Translations under genes and position numbers: made by a program
In this document: piece by piece, positions 33,553-43,483 of the stretch
Position numbering within the stretch: the first letter of the stretch is position 1
Layout of the letters: every line of letters begins with the position of its first letter
Notes under the pieces: model-generated
Told to the model about the DNA's origin: nothing
The model's database searches: none
Seen by the model: only the letters and a program-made list of their open reading frames with translations
DNA from: Mucilaginibacter sp. PAMB04168
GTDB lineage: Bacteria; Bacteroidota; Bacteroidia; Sphingobacteriales; Sphingobacteriaceae
Reading direction: 5' to 3'
Assembly (NCBI RefSeq): GCF_039634365.2
Contig: NZ_CP155079.2
Span: forward strand, 3,596,001-3,660,000
Length of the DNA: 64,000 nt

Positions 33553-35064
33553 CTATAATGTCTTCCCGTCGGCCATTTTACTGACAAGTTCATCTATCAT
33601 CTTTTTTTGAGGAGTTAGCTTTCCTTCTTTCACGCTTTTAAGGCTTTGTGGCCAATTACTTAGAGCTTTCCCTTTCGGATCTTTGAAAATGTATTCAATT
33701 TTCCTCAAAAACACCGCTGACCCGTATTGGCAATCCAATAATCCCTTATCTTCAAGCAGTTTGAAGAGATATAGTAAGGTGACTTTATTTACTACACTAC
33801 CACTTTTCGGCTTATCTATCCATTTAAAGCCTAACGCCGATGGTGGATTGCCACCATCAAATGCTTGTGAAAAAATGGTAAGTTCTACATTGTCTATAAA
33901 TATAGTATTTAGTCCGTCATGCAAAACAGTGGTAAGACGGGCTGCAGATGCTGGATCCTTCCAAAGGAAAACACCAGGCCTTGGTGCTGATATTTGTAAA
34001 ATTGCTGGAGACTCTTTAAGTTGGTAAAGTTTGGAGTCTTTTAAGCATGCTGATAATAACTCATCGTCTTCTGGATTAGGGCAGAAGCTTTTGTATTTTT
34101 CATAGCAATACTTTATTAATCCCCTAATTGGCTTTAGTACGTCGGTGTATTTCAGTAATGAAGTAGTTCGATCATACGTTCCTAATAGATATCTTAGTTT
34201 ATCTAAGGTGAGTTTGAAAAAAAACACTGTTGCTTCTTCATTTAGCAAGCCATTTACATGCTGATCTATCAAAGTTTTACATTTCAAAAATTCCTTGCTT
34301 AGCTGATTGAGTAGAACATCACTAAACTTTTGCGTATAAGTTTCCCATTCTCCGGTTAAGGGATCGATATCGCCAAAAGTTTTAGTTTCAGTATTTGGAT
34401 CGTAAGATAGGTGCTCATATCCGTCATAATCTTCCTCACTTGGCTTAAAACTGTTCCTTAATTGGATAATACCACTATTGCAGATTAAAAACTCAAAGCG
34501 GCATAACGGGTTCTCTTTTGTCGCCTCATTAGGGTCAGTTATCATATTAGGTGGTAAAGGAAAATCAACTTGATTTGAAGCCTTGACATTATCCCGTAGA
34601 CCTTCCAAAAAATACTTAAACTTAAAATTATACATATCAAGCGCTTTAAGAAATTCTTGCGCATCTATATTGCCAAGGGTCTTAATCTTAAATATTTCGT
34701 CGTCTGAAATATCAATGAAGCTAAACTCTGAATGTTCGACAACGCCACCTGTATTTTTTGACAGCATTTTCGCCGTTAATTCTAATTCAGTCAAATGGCG
34801 AGTGATAAAGTCAAGTTTTTTTGCTCTCTCGTAGTTTTGAAATAATGCAACTTCAATCTCTTCACTTGCAAGCTTAAATGATACAGCTAAAGACTTTTTG
34901 TACTTATCACTGCGTTCAAAGTAATTAAATCTAATATCCTCTTGTAGGCCACCACTCACAGGGTTAGGTTCTGTTTTAAGAGTTAAATTAGCTTGTTGAG
35001 TAAGATCTAAAAATTCGCGAAAATGATACCCCAACTTTTGTCCTTCGTTATAAAATGATGTCAT
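33553..35064 (-). CDS. 503-aa hypothetical protein
   Basis: 503 residues, no membrane segments, strongly acidic in the middle (FKPSEEDYDGYEHLSYDPNTETKTFGDIDPLTGEWETY). The C-terminal part contains KWIDKPKSGSVVNKVTLLYLFKLLEDKGLLD, similar in plan to the W-x-G-S-x-x-x-L-x-Y-L-F element of RteC-like and phage-associated winged-helix regions in Bacteroidetes. It is on the minus strand, divergent from the restriction-modification gene with 212 nt between them, and has no close neighbour on its own strand. The function is unknown. Confidence 0.6.
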   Translation of the reverse strand: MTSFYNEGQKLGYHFREFLDLTQQANLTLKTEPNPVSGGLQEDIRFNYFERSDKYKKSLAVSFKLASEEIEVALFQNYERAKKLDFITRHLTELELTAKMLSKNTGGVVEHSEFSFIDISDDEIFKIKTLGNIDAQEFLKALDMYNFKFKYFLEGLRDNVKASNQVDFPLPPNMITDPNEATKENPLCRFEFLICNSGIIQLRNSFKPSEEDYDGYEHLSYDPNTETKTFGDIDPLTGEWETYTQKFSDVLLNQLSKEFLKCKTLIDQHVNGLLNEEATVFFFKLTLDKLRYLLGTYDRTTSLLKYTDVLKPIRGLIKYCYEKYKSFCPNPEDDELLSACLKDSKLYQLKESPAILQISAPRPGVFLWKDPASAARLTTVLHDGLNTIFIDNVELTIFSQAFDGGNPPSALGFKWIDKPKSGSVVNKVTLLYLFKLLEDKGLLDCQYGSAVFLRKIEYIFKDPKGKALSNWPQSLKSVKEGKLTPQKKMIDELVSKMADGKTL

Positions 35065-35276
35065 TCAATTGTTTTAGATAAGGTTCTTCTTTCCACACTA
35101 TATACCTAAGCAACCAGGTATAACTAACATTGCTAAAATCTGCGTCAAATAGAATCCTAACGCAATTGATTTTGGGCATATCGTTAAACCGTTAATATTA
35201 CAAATGACATAGCCTATATTCTACACTGACTTAATTTATTTAATGAAAGATAAGACTTTTATATTATTTTTCCAGA

Positions 35277-37670
35277 ATGAAACTTTTTGACCGGTTGCAG
35301 AATGCAACAAGCGAGGAAGACGTTAAAGACATTTATATAAAAGCCTTAGGACTGAAAGAATATCAAAAAAACTTAATAGATATTCAGACAAAAGAAATAT
35401 GGTTCGAGGCTAAGCAAAACTCAAAGCTATCAAGCTATGAAATGTTCACTCAGTTAATGCACTACGTACAAGATGCACTTAACAAGGGCGATTATATTCC
35501 ACCTTTTTTGGTTGTAATGGATACTAGGAAAGCAGCTATAATGAAAAGCGTTGATGTTCTGCCTTTTTTAGCCAAAAAAACGATAAAATGGGGTAAGTCT
35601 GCAAGCGGTTATACACAAGATGCTTTAGATGCAATATCTGCTCATATAGGAACGCATTTTGTTTCATTCAAAATTGAGACTCATGAAGATGAGTTTATAA
35701 GCACAGTCAAAAACGCCATTAAAAATGGTGATATTATTAGAACACCTATTACCCCAGATAACCTCAAACAAGTATTTGATAAATGGGTATCAATGATTGG
35801 TAGAGAAATAAAAGGGGTAGCAGAAGAAAATTACGCTTTGCTGTTTTTTGCGGATATCATGCACGATGGAACAATTTCAACACATCAAAATTTACCAGCT
35901 GAACTCTTACATAAGAATGGTGCTCCTGTATTTAATTTAGGTAACATCAATTATGAATTAGGAAATAAAGAAGGATATCGACAGTTTTGGGCCATTTACA
36001 ACAAACCACCTAAGGCCGAGTACCGAAACTATTTGCTGGAAAGACGTGATACATTAATCGCTTTAGATGAACGTAGTTTCAAAGGTGCTTATTACACACC
36101 CTTAGTTGTCGTTGATAAGGCATATGACAAATTAGAAGAAAGTTTGGGAGTTAATTGGCAGCGAAATTATGTTGTTTGGGATATGTGTTGTGGAGTCGGA
36201 AACCTTGAAGTCAAGCATAGCAATCCACGCAATATTTATATGAGTACTTTGGATCAAGCCGACATTGATGTTATGAAAGCAACGAAGACCTGCGTTGCAG
36301 CGCAAAGATTTCAATATGATTACTTGAACGATGACATCAATGAGTTTGGAGAAATTGACTACAACATAAGTAATAAAGTCCCATTCGGGCTGCGACAAGC
36401 AATTGCTGAAGGTAAAAAAATCTTGGTATTAATAAATCCTCCGTATGCAGAAGCGGCTAATTCTCTAGGAAACGAAGCTAAAACAGATGTTGCTGCCACA
36501 AAGGTGGGTAGATTGATGAATAAGACAGCATATGGTTATGCAGCTAGAGAATTATTTATACAATTTGTCGCCCGTATAACAAAGGAGATTCCGAACGCAA
36601 CATTGGCAATGTTTAGTACGCTTAAGTATGTAAACTCACCAAATTTTGAAAAATTCCGACAAGTTTGGAATGCTGAATATTTGGGTGGCTTCATTGTACA
36701 CAGCAAAGTATTTGAAGGTTTAAAAGGGAATTTTCCAATAGGGTTTTTAATTTGGAAAACAAGTCAAATTGGATTGGCAAAAAAGTCAATTATAGACATC
36801 TCTGTTGAAGTATTGGATAAAAATGCAGTAGCTATAGGTGAAAAACATTTCTACAACTTCCCAAACATTCATTTGTTAACTAATTGGATAGGCCGACAAA
36901 AACCTAACAACATAGAGGCCATCCCATTAATTAACGCTGTAACACCTACTACGCAAATCAAGGGGGTAAGACGTACGACTTGGGCAGACAATGCAATTGG
37001 CCACATGTTATCAGATAGTAATGACTTACAAAATGCTCTTCATACCGGACTATTTTCCTCAGTCCATAGCATAGGTCATAAAGGTGGCTTTTTTGTCACA
37101 ACAGAAAATCTTTGGCAATCGGCGGTTATATTTTGCGTTCGTCGTCTCATTAAACCAACTTGGTTAAATGATCGAGATCAATTTTTACAACCGACAAAAC
37201 CGTTATCGACAGAATTTAAGAACGATTGTTTAGTTTGGATGCTCTTTAACGGAAGTAACCTTACTGCAAGCGCAGATGATCTTGATTGGAATGGCCGGAA
37301 ATGGTCGATTGTTAATCACTTTATTCCATACACTGAAAGTGAGGTAAACTCTCCTGATAGATTCGAATCAGATTTCATGGTCGAATTTATGAGAGACTTG
37401 CAGTTTTCGAGCGAAGCCAGTAGTGTTTTAGATCAAGGAAAAAAACTTTGGCAGGCTTACTTTGATTATGTCGATGTTAGAAGTGTAAGAGATAAATTAA
37501 AATTAAATAGACCTGACGTTGGATGGTATCAAATAAGAAAAGCATTACAATCACGGAATGCAAGCGGAGATTTCCCTACGGTTAGTTTTGCTGATTTTGA
37601 AGTAGTATATAAGTTGCTTTCGGAAAAGTTACGGCCACTTGTTTATGAATATGGATTTCTTAAAAGTTAG
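35277..37670 (+). CDS. Type IIG-like restriction-modification enzyme (adenine methyltransferase)
   Basis: 797 residues. N-terminal endonuclease-like part: DIQTKEIWFEAKQN (Asp35 ... Glu44-x-Lys46) with HYVQDALNKGDYIPPFLVVMDTRK. A helical connector leads to the methyltransferase core: GAYYTPLVVVDKAYD, motif I VVWDMCCGVGNLE near residue 300, and motif IV INPPYAE near residue 387 (NPPY for N6-adenine methylation). The C-terminal 400 residues would be the target-recognition domain. The order nuclease-methylase-specificity in one chain is the type IIG (Eco57I-like) plan. The protein would both modify self DNA and cut foreign DNA. No partner is needed, although the overlapping four-gene unit to the right is convergent with it. 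Confidence 0.82.
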   Translation: MKLFDRLQNATSEEDVKDIYIKALGLKEYQKNLIDIQTKEIWFEAKQNSKLSSYEMFTQLMHYVQDALNKGDYIPPFLVVMDTRKAAIMKSVDVLPFLAKKTIKWGKSASGYTQDALDAISAHIGTHFVSFKIETHEDEFISTVKNAIKNGDIIRTPITPDNLKQVFDKWVSMIGREIKGVAEENYALLFFADIMHDGTISTHQNLPAELLHKNGAPVFNLGNINYELGNKEGYRQFWAIYNKPPKAEYRNYLLERRDTLIALDERSFKGAYYTPLVVVDKAYDKLEESLGVNWQRNYVVWDMCCGVGNLEVKHSNPRNIYMSTLDQADIDVMKATKTCVAAQRFQYDYLNDDINEFGEIDYNISNKVPFGLRQAIAEGKKILVLINPPYAEAANSLGNEAKTDVAATKVGRLMNKTAYGYAARELFIQFVARITKEIPNATLAMFSTLKYVNSPNFEKFRQVWNAEYLGGFIVHSKVFEGLKGNFPIGFLIWKTSQIGLAKKSIIDISVEVLDKNAVAIGEKHFYNFPNIHLLTNWIGRQKPNNIEAIPLINAVTPTTQIKGVRRTTWADNAIGHMLSDSNDLQNALHTGLFSSVHSIGHKGGFFVTTENLWQSAVIFCVRRLIKPTWLNDRDQFLQPTKPLSTEFKNDCLVWMLFNGSNLTASADDLDWNGRKWSIVNHFIPYTESEVNSPDRFESDFMVEFMRDLQFSSEASSVLDQGKKLWQAYFDYVDVRSVRDKLKLNRPDVGWYQIRKALQSRNASGDFPTVSFADFEVVYKLLSEKLRPLVYEYGFLKS

Positions 37671-37805
37671 CAGGGTAAACTTTCGTTAGCAACAATGGGG
37701 ATTCTATATTAAAAATAATTCAAGATGATTAAAAAAAAATAATGTTTCCTAACACTATTTAAATGATTTGTTCATGCACAAGCTAAAAGGACTCCAAAAG
37801 CAGCT

Positions 37806-38249
37806 CTAAAAGAAGTGTGCAATTTCTTTAGTTTTATTTAAATAGGACTGAATTTTTCCATCTTTTGTTATTAATGGAACTTCCATTTGTAGTGCTGATG
37901 ATAAAATTATCTTATCGTGATTTTCAATTTTAATGCCGTAGTCATTAATTCTGCTGAAGACCTCTACGACCTCTTCTTCGATCCCCTTAATTTCTACATC
38001 GGAGTTATCTATGAGGGGTTTTAATATTGTGTACTTAAACTCCTCCGATCTTTCGTCTGTTCTAAGTTGTTTTTCAAATACTTCAATTAAAACAATGCTC
38101 GGAATAATTAGCTTATAATTTGGAAAATCTGGGCTTAGACATTTATCAATTATATTTGAAGCTCTAGCAGATAAAATTCGCTTTTCACCAAAGAAGGCAT
38201 TGAAATAATTTATAAATCCGACGGTATCAATAACGAAAAGTTGATGCAT
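37806..38249 (-). CDS. PIN-domain nuclease, last gene of the four-gene unit
   Basis: 147 residues. PIN fold with the acidic residues expected: Asp8 in VIDTVGFINYF, Glu in SIVLIEVFEKQL near 72, Asp115 in NHDKIILSSAL and Asp129 in LITKDGKIQ. PIN nucleases cut RNA and are common toxins and defence effectors. The start overlaps the 128-aa gene by 23 nt. Length fits a PIN toxin of the VapC kind, but the partner upstream does not resemble VapB, and the gene belongs to an operon with an ATPase, so an effector activated by the ATPase is more likely than a plain toxin-antitoxin pair. Confidence 0.8.
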   Translation of the reverse strand: MHQLFVIDTVGFINYFNAFFGEKRILSARASNIIDKCLSPDFPNYKLIIPSIVLIEVFEKQLRTDERSEEFKYTILKPLIDNSDVEIKGIEEEVVEVFSRINDYGIKIENHDKIILSSALQMEVPLITKDGKIQSYLNKTKEIAHFF

Positions 38250-38613
38250 AATTGTTGTCAGAAAAGTCTTGTTGGACGTGTATCAAAATTTCTTCGAGAT
38301 TCATAGTCATTTTAGATCTACTATAACTAAATAGATACTCTATAAAATCTCTATTAAATTCTTGATAATCATAATTGCCAGTTTCAGTTAATCTATAGTA
38401 TAAATTTATTTCATCTCCAGTATAATCGCCACTGTTTATTCGCCGTTGCAAAAATGAAGTAAAAAAGTAGTTTATCAGCGTTACTTTAAAATCCCAGCTG
38501 CCTGCTCCTTCAATTACTGCATTTAAGTCTTCGTCTTCTATAGGATCCGTTGCATTATTTTCAATAAATTTAAAAAAAACTTCTAATTTATTTTTATCCA
38601 AGCAATAGTTCAT
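38227..38613 (-). CDS. 128-aa hypothetical protein of the four-gene unit
   Basis: 128 residues, strongly acidic and helical (EVFFKFIENNATDPIEDEDLNAVIEGAG; WDFKVTLINYFFTSFLQRRI; FIEYLFSYSRSKMTMNLEEILIHVQQDF). No signature I recognise. It overlaps the ATPase gene by 4 nt and the PIN gene by 23 nt, so its stoichiometry is probably tied to theirs. It could be an inhibitor of the PIN nuclease or an adaptor between ATPase and nuclease. Confidence 0.65.
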   Translation of the reverse strand: MNYCLDKNKLEVFFKFIENNATDPIEDEDLNAVIEGAGSWDFKVTLINYFFTSFLQRRINSGDYTGDEINLYYRLTETGNYDYQEFNRDFIEYLFSYSRSKMTMNLEEILIHVQQDFSDNNYASTFRY

Positions 38614-40016
38614 TTTTGTTGTTTCACTTTATCAGCCAAATTTAACGATGGTGTTGATGATATGCTTTTTACTGCTTCTTCAGGTTCGACCTGTCTTTCT
38701 TTGCTGAAAAATGCCGCAACTAACTCTTCATCAATTTCAGCTGCATTTGAGTTTATTCCAAATTCTACAAGATTGTTGGCATTTTGTAAGATTCTCGAAA
38801 TATTCATTTCAGAGTTATTTGCAATTATCGTTATGCTTTTTGAATTGAATGGATATAAATCGTCACCCTCATAGACACCTTCTCTATATTCATTAAGATA
38901 CTTCTTCACCAGTTTAATGGCATGCTTATCAGTGATTTTTTCAAAATTTATTATATGCCTAGCCTGTCCGTTACCAGATATTGAAACACGTTGTTCCATA
39001 CCCGCCAAACTCCACGCTTCTTGGATAAGCCTTGGAACGCCAGCATGTAAAGCAATAATGAAATTGTAAAACCCTATTCTAGAGTTTTGATAGCTGCCAT
39101 CAAAAAGAACTGTTCTTAATTGTATCGCAAAATCTTTCTTCTGCATAGCACTTTGAAAATCAGGAATTCTTTCAAAATCATCTATTAAGACATAGGACCC
39201 GTTAAAACCTGCAGCTATAAAGAAGTTCACCAAGTGAGTAAAAACGAACTCAAGTTTTAACTTCTCATTACGAATTGATTTAAAATAATTTTCAAAATCT
39301 TTCTGACTTATAAGTTTAGTTAAAATCGTTAAATCTTTTAGTAACGGAAAATCTGCTGGAAGAGATGATAGATTCGAATTTTCTAAGATTTTTTCTGTTA
39401 TTTCCCTTTTATAGTAGGGTATATTATTCTTAAACCATTCGTCGTCAGTTAATTTTACAACAATGTCCTCGTCAGAACTAAAGTGCTCTTCAGCATTAAA
39501 ATCCTGCCAACCTAATTTATCAATTGCTTCATATCTTAATATCGCCAAACATTCGCTAATTATATTGCTTTTTATTAAGGCATTAAAGAAATAGTCAACG
39601 AATCTTTCAAAAGTCTTTACGGAACCACCACCATCTGGAGAAAAATAAATTGAAAAACACTTATTGCTGTCGTGTGATAAATCCAAACTATAATCCTTAT
39701 TAATCAATCTCATTAGGTTTACAAGGAAGCTCGTTTTGCCATTACCACGACCGATATATGATGTATCTGATAAAAAACCCAATCTTAGGTGATCCGGATT
39801 ACTCTGTGCAACTTCAAGAAAATTGCTTGCCAACTTTTTGTATTCTTCTTCACGAATTGATTCTTCGTAAATAGAACCGTTATATTTTTTTTCTGGCGAG
39901 CTTTCGTTAACCGAGGCCATTGTTGGAAATGGATTTTCGCTTAATTGATAGCTACTATATTTATTGGCGTTCTCGACACTAAATGAAGAACTTGCTTTTT
40001 TTAATATTTTACTCAT
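38610..40016 (-). CDS. AAA/P-loop ATPase of the four-gene unit
   Basis: 468 residues. A P-loop GRGNGKTSFLVNLMRLI near residue 89 and Walker B YVLIDDFERI near residue 275, with a sensor-like stretch GVPRLIQEAWSLAG. The layout resembles ORC/BrxD-like regulatory ATPases rather than ABC or ParA types. An N-terminal 85-residue region without motif and a C-terminal region (RILQNANNLVEFG, then a Ser/Lys-rich tail) flank the core. It overlaps the upstream 428-aa gene by 8 nt and the downstream gene by 4 nt. In a defence setting it would sense or signal and control the PIN nuclease; that is inference. Confidence 0.75.
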   Translation of the reverse strand: MSKILKKASSSFSVENANKYSSYQLSENPFPTMASVNESSPEKKYNGSIYEESIREEEYKKLASNFLEVAQSNPDHLRLGFLSDTSYIGRGNGKTSFLVNLMRLINKDYSLDLSHDSNKCFSIYFSPDGGGSVKTFERFVDYFFNALIKSNIISECLAILRYEAIDKLGWQDFNAEEHFSSDEDIVVKLTDDEWFKNNIPYYKREITEKILENSNLSSLPADFPLLKDLTILTKLISQKDFENYFKSIRNEKLKLEFVFTHLVNFFIAAGFNGSYVLIDDFERIPDFQSAMQKKDFAIQLRTVLFDGSYQNSRIGFYNFIIALHAGVPRLIQEAWSLAGMEQRVSISGNGQARHIINFEKITDKHAIKLVKKYLNEYREGVYEGDDLYPFNSKSITIIANNSEMNISRILQNANNLVEFGINSNAAEIDEELVAAFFSKERQVEPEEAVKSISSTPSLNLADKVKQQK

Positions 40017-41295
40017 TGTTAATTAAATCAATTGCAATAATATTTCTTTGTTTTCCTTCAATTATAATTGGATCTCTTGTGAGGTACATTGCTTTTGTTT
40101 CAAAGGGTAACCTGTCTGCTTCAAGCGAAATCTTTATTCTTAGTTTGTTTTTTAGGTTGAGCTGGTATGCGTGCCCCAAAAACTCGGTAAATGTTCTGTA
40201 AGACAATTTCAACTTGTAACAAACAATTTCTGCAAGATCAGGTAAGTTTATAAAATAACTCCTATTAGACCGTTTTAAATCGAAATATGAATTATAAATT
40301 TCTTGTATAAAGCTTTCTTGAAACGTTGACCATTTTGGCTCGTGAATATATAACTTTTCATCATTGAAATATTTATATATTCTTTTAAAGTCGTTTGAAG
40401 CTTCCCCGTTAAAAATTATGGAAACTGGATAAACTATTTTACCGCTGAAGGTAGGATAAAATTCAGTAGTATTTAAAATTCCTATTTGCTTAGCCCTGTA
40501 AACCCAAATGTCAAAATAACTAAGACTTACCTTTATATTGTATATTTCTCTCAAGAAATAATTAAGCCAATAGTCACGTATTCGCTTTATTATAACATTG
40601 TAGTCCTTCATCATTATTTTTTCAAAATCACTATTGCCTATTAAATTACTTTCTCTTAGTCTTAGTATCAACTTTTCATTCGCACTTTTGAGATCGTATT
40701 GAATATTGAGGTGAATGCTGATATCATGCTCTAGCTTTTGAACTAATTTTATAGTGTACTGTATAATGTCACCTGTTTTTGATAGCGAATTTTTTTGAAT
40801 ATGTAATTTTAATGGGGAATAAATCGGAAAAATCAGCATCCCTCCATTGTTAGGATTGATATTATAAAATGACGTAATAAAATAATAAAACCCATTGGAT
40901 TCACTTTCGATAAGTTTAAACACCTGTTCGTTAAAACTCTCAGAGCCTTTGACCTCATAGGTATTTAAAAGCTTTGTGCCTTTTGTTGTTAGAGTAAATT
41001 GATTAGTAACCGTACTTTCAATCAATCCATAAATAGCACACTCTTCGAGCACTTCTTTAAAGGTATATTTATACCTTCCCAACTGCTTATTCGTAAGTTC
41101 TTCCGCTGCAATGCCAATTTTCTTATATCTAGATTCACCTAATGATAGATTCTCTTTCAAGGTTTTAAAATGTTCAAATACCGCATTTACATTTTTAAAT
41201 TTTTCAATGCTTTTTAAAAGGATATAAAAATACTCCAAGAAGTAAAACTTTTTGGTATCGGTTAACCTAGGAGTCATATGACTGAATATATCCAT
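40009..41295 (-). CDS. 428-aa hypothetical protein, first gene of the four-gene unit
   Basis: 428 residues. The N-terminal 110 residues look like tandem winged-helix segments (LTDTKKFYFLEYFYILLKSIEKF; YKYTFKEVLEECAIYGLIESTVTNQFTLTTKGTKLLN, ending in a typical wing). The rest is alpha/beta without a recognised family, with many Tyr/Phe residues. The C-terminus is FETKAMYLTRDPIIIEGKQRNIIAIDLIN. It starts the operon, and its coding end overlaps the ATPase start by 8 nt. A DNA-binding or target-recognition subunit is the natural guess. Codon use is AT-rich, like the rest of the 38-41 kb block. Confidence 0.65.
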   Translation of the reverse strand: MDIFSHMTPRLTDTKKFYFLEYFYILLKSIEKFKNVNAVFEHFKTLKENLSLGESRYKKIGIAAEELTNKQLGRYKYTFKEVLEECAIYGLIESTVTNQFTLTTKGTKLLNTYEVKGSESFNEQVFKLIESESNGFYYFITSFYNINPNNGGMLIFPIYSPLKLHIQKNSLSKTGDIIQYTIKLVQKLEHDISIHLNIQYDLKSANEKLILRLRESNLIGNSDFEKIMMKDYNVIIKRIRDYWLNYFLREIYNIKVSLSYFDIWVYRAKQIGILNTTEFYPTFSGKIVYPVSIIFNGEASNDFKRIYKYFNDEKLYIHEPKWSTFQESFIQEIYNSYFDLKRSNRSYFINLPDLAEIVCYKLKLSYRTFTEFLGHAYQLNLKNKLRIKISLEADRLPFETKAMYLTRDPIIIEGKQRNIIAIDLINNE

Positions 41296-42074
41296 GATAA
41301 GTATTTCGAGTAATGCACTAATAGTACAACAAATAATTCAAATTATAAAAGCATTATAGAGGCAATAAGCTAACGAATTCATGTTTTAATATTATTAATC
41401 CTCTTATGTATTTGATAGTTAGATTTTAGATGAATCCATACCAATATGGAAACAGGCTTACTTTTAATCCTTTCTACGTTTTTCTTAAGCAAGGCATGTT
41501 TTTCGTGTTACAAAAACGCTTCGCCGGTTATATATCAGGAGTGACCACATTTACGCATCACTTTGTTCAGCAATTGGGTAATCTTTCCCTAGTAACAATT
41601 AACAGACTATTGATAAATACTGTATTAAATTCAAAGATACTATCAATAATGGGGCAACCTACGTAATCCTGCTGATTCCTAAAGCTTTTGGGTCGTTTCA
41701 CAGAATCAATATACCAAACCGCGAAAATCAGACCGGCAACCGCAATCTGGCATTGAGTTATGAAACGGATATCTAAAAAGTGGCAGCCTCTCCGGTGACT
41801 TCTTAGGATTTCTTCGCTCTTCGCCAAGCGTGGTTGCTTGAATAATCTTTCCTTTTATATAATAATTCTCTACATAGGGCTTCCGATTGCCTTGATCATA
41901 ATGCTATTTTTCGCTTCTTGTCCGCATGGCAGTAAGGTTGAAATAGGGCTTCCCTGCACTAATGTGATGCTATCATTCAATCTGATCCTTTTTGATCGTA
42001 TTTGAAAACACCGTATCCAGAATTTGAAAAATTATAGTTAATCTTTTAAGAGAAATGATAACTAAAAAAACGAC
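41296..42074. other. 779-nt AT-rich intergenic region
   Basis: Overlapping short frames on both strands (41430-41666 plus, 41567-41827 minus) show no family pattern. The region should hold the promoter of the four-gene unit just left of it and a promoter for the gene at 42075. Confidence 0.45.
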
Positions 42075-42395
42075 ATGTTAACCGACAACACCCTTATTCG
42101 GGCGCATATTATTCAGAAATTTCTCTTATTGTTGAATCATCAAATCTCACAGATGAGCCACATTTTTTCCAGGAACGAGCCAATACAAAAAGAAGACGAA
42201 GAAAATATTTTTGATCGGTATTACAGTTACATCGAAGAGCTCAACGCAGATTTGAGTGAAGGTCCCGATAGTGCTCTAATATGCTTAAATAATGCGCTGA
42301 TTATAGCAGAGCGTAATCTTACTGACCTGATATATGCCTTCGATGTTCCAGACAAAAAAAGACCTACGTCGGACACCTCATTCATGGGTGCCTGA
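42075..42395 (+). CDS. 106-aa hypothetical protein
   Basis: 106 residues, acidic and helical: IQKFLLLLNHQISQMSHIFSRNEPIQKEDEENIFDRYYSYIEELNADLSEGPDSALICLNNALIIAERNLTDLIYAF. No membrane segment or motif. A strong terminator starts inside its last codons, which supports it as a real, monocistronic gene. I do not recognise the family; a small antitoxin-like or regulatory protein is possible. Confidence 0.6.
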   Translation: MLTDNTLIRAHIIQKFLLLLNHQISQMSHIFSRNEPIQKEDEENIFDRYYSYIEELNADLSEGPDSALICLNNALIIAERNLTDLIYAFDVPDKKRPTSDTSFMGA

Positions 42396-42415
42396 CAGCC
42401 TGGCACCCTATTTTT
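42386..42415 (+). terminator. Terminator overlapping the 106-aa gene stop
   Basis: GGGTGCC (42386-42392) and GGCACCC (42402-42408) form a 7-bp GC-rich stem with a 9-nt loop, followed by TATTTTT. The stem begins before the stop codon of the gene. Confidence 0.75.
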
Positions 42416-42429
42416 GAGACAATCGCTTT

Positions 42430-43483
42430 TCTGCCGTCGCGTGTTGAATCCCTGGCGTACGCTGTTTGGGGCTTATCGCTTATCCCGGGTCAACAAAAAT
42501 TGGGAAGCAATTCGCTTCAGTTCTTCGCCGTGTTCATCGGGCCGTCAATTGATTTTGAAGATATTGAACCACATCGACAGTCTTTAGACGAATCTCAGGC
42601 TTTCAAGTAGGCCCGAAGGGCAGCTTACGGACAATCTTAGGTCAAATGGGACCTGAACGACGGTTTCGAAAAGATAAAGGCCTTTGCCAAATACAAGCTC
42701 TTCTCTATTGAAGGTGATGAGCTTTCGGCCCCTTCGAACATCGACAGTCTAATCGATATCTCCAAACAACCCGATTTATCCTCACTATACCGAACGTTCC
42801 GGCGCAAAACAGATGAAGATTTTAAGGAAGCATGGTATGCTTACGATTAAAACACCCGAAATGGAACCATTGGCAGTTCCTTTTCTCGAATTAATTTACA
42901 CCTTTGCCACAGTGGTTCAAGGCATAGATCCCGAACGAATTGAGATATCTATCTATGACTGGGGCACCGGCTCGAAATGGGCAAGGTTAAAAATTTGGTT
43001 CAATTCACTTCTTGCCAAAGAGGAAACTAAAAAAATCCTTGAAAAAGCCAAAATTGCTGCCTATGCAGAACTGTTTGACAAGCGCATCAACGAAGCGGAA
43101 CTTTCACGTGCAGAGTCAGAAAAGCTAAAGAAGGAGGCGCTGCAGTTGCCAGGAGCCACCCATATTGACGAACATCACCGGCTTGATTTAGAAATGAAGC
43201 GATTGGCAGTCGCAGAGAAGGCAATGCAATTGCAGGAAAAAGCACTTGAAATCAAAATGAAAGAACTGGATGCGGTAATAAGATATCGGAGCTCATCAGT
43301 AAGAAAGTCCTGAATACCGACAGCACTTTGGAGATTCAAATCAATAATCTTCTGCACTATGACACCGAGGCAAAAAATCCGGATGGTACGCAATTGGACA
43401 TCATTGATGCAAAGGGTACCTTTCGTCCCCGAAAGTCACCAGAAGAAGGTGCCACAGATGAAAATTCAAAGCGTTCCTTATGA
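42430..43483 (+). pseudogene. Frameshifted hypothetical gene
   Basis: One coding trace passes through three reading frames. Around 42641-42840 it reads KWDLNDGFEKIKAFAKYK and EDFKEAWYAYD before a stop. The middle part, 42813-43313, reads TIKTPEMEPLAVPFLELIYTF to KMKELDAV, with a coiled coil (AEKAMQLQEKALEIK). The end continues in another frame as GNKISELISKKVLNTDSTLEIQ to a stop at 43483. An even earlier portion (SLAYAVWGLSLIPGQQK) may start near 42430. At least two frameshifts are needed, so the gene is dead unless the assembly is wrong. Family not recognised. Confidence 0.65.
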
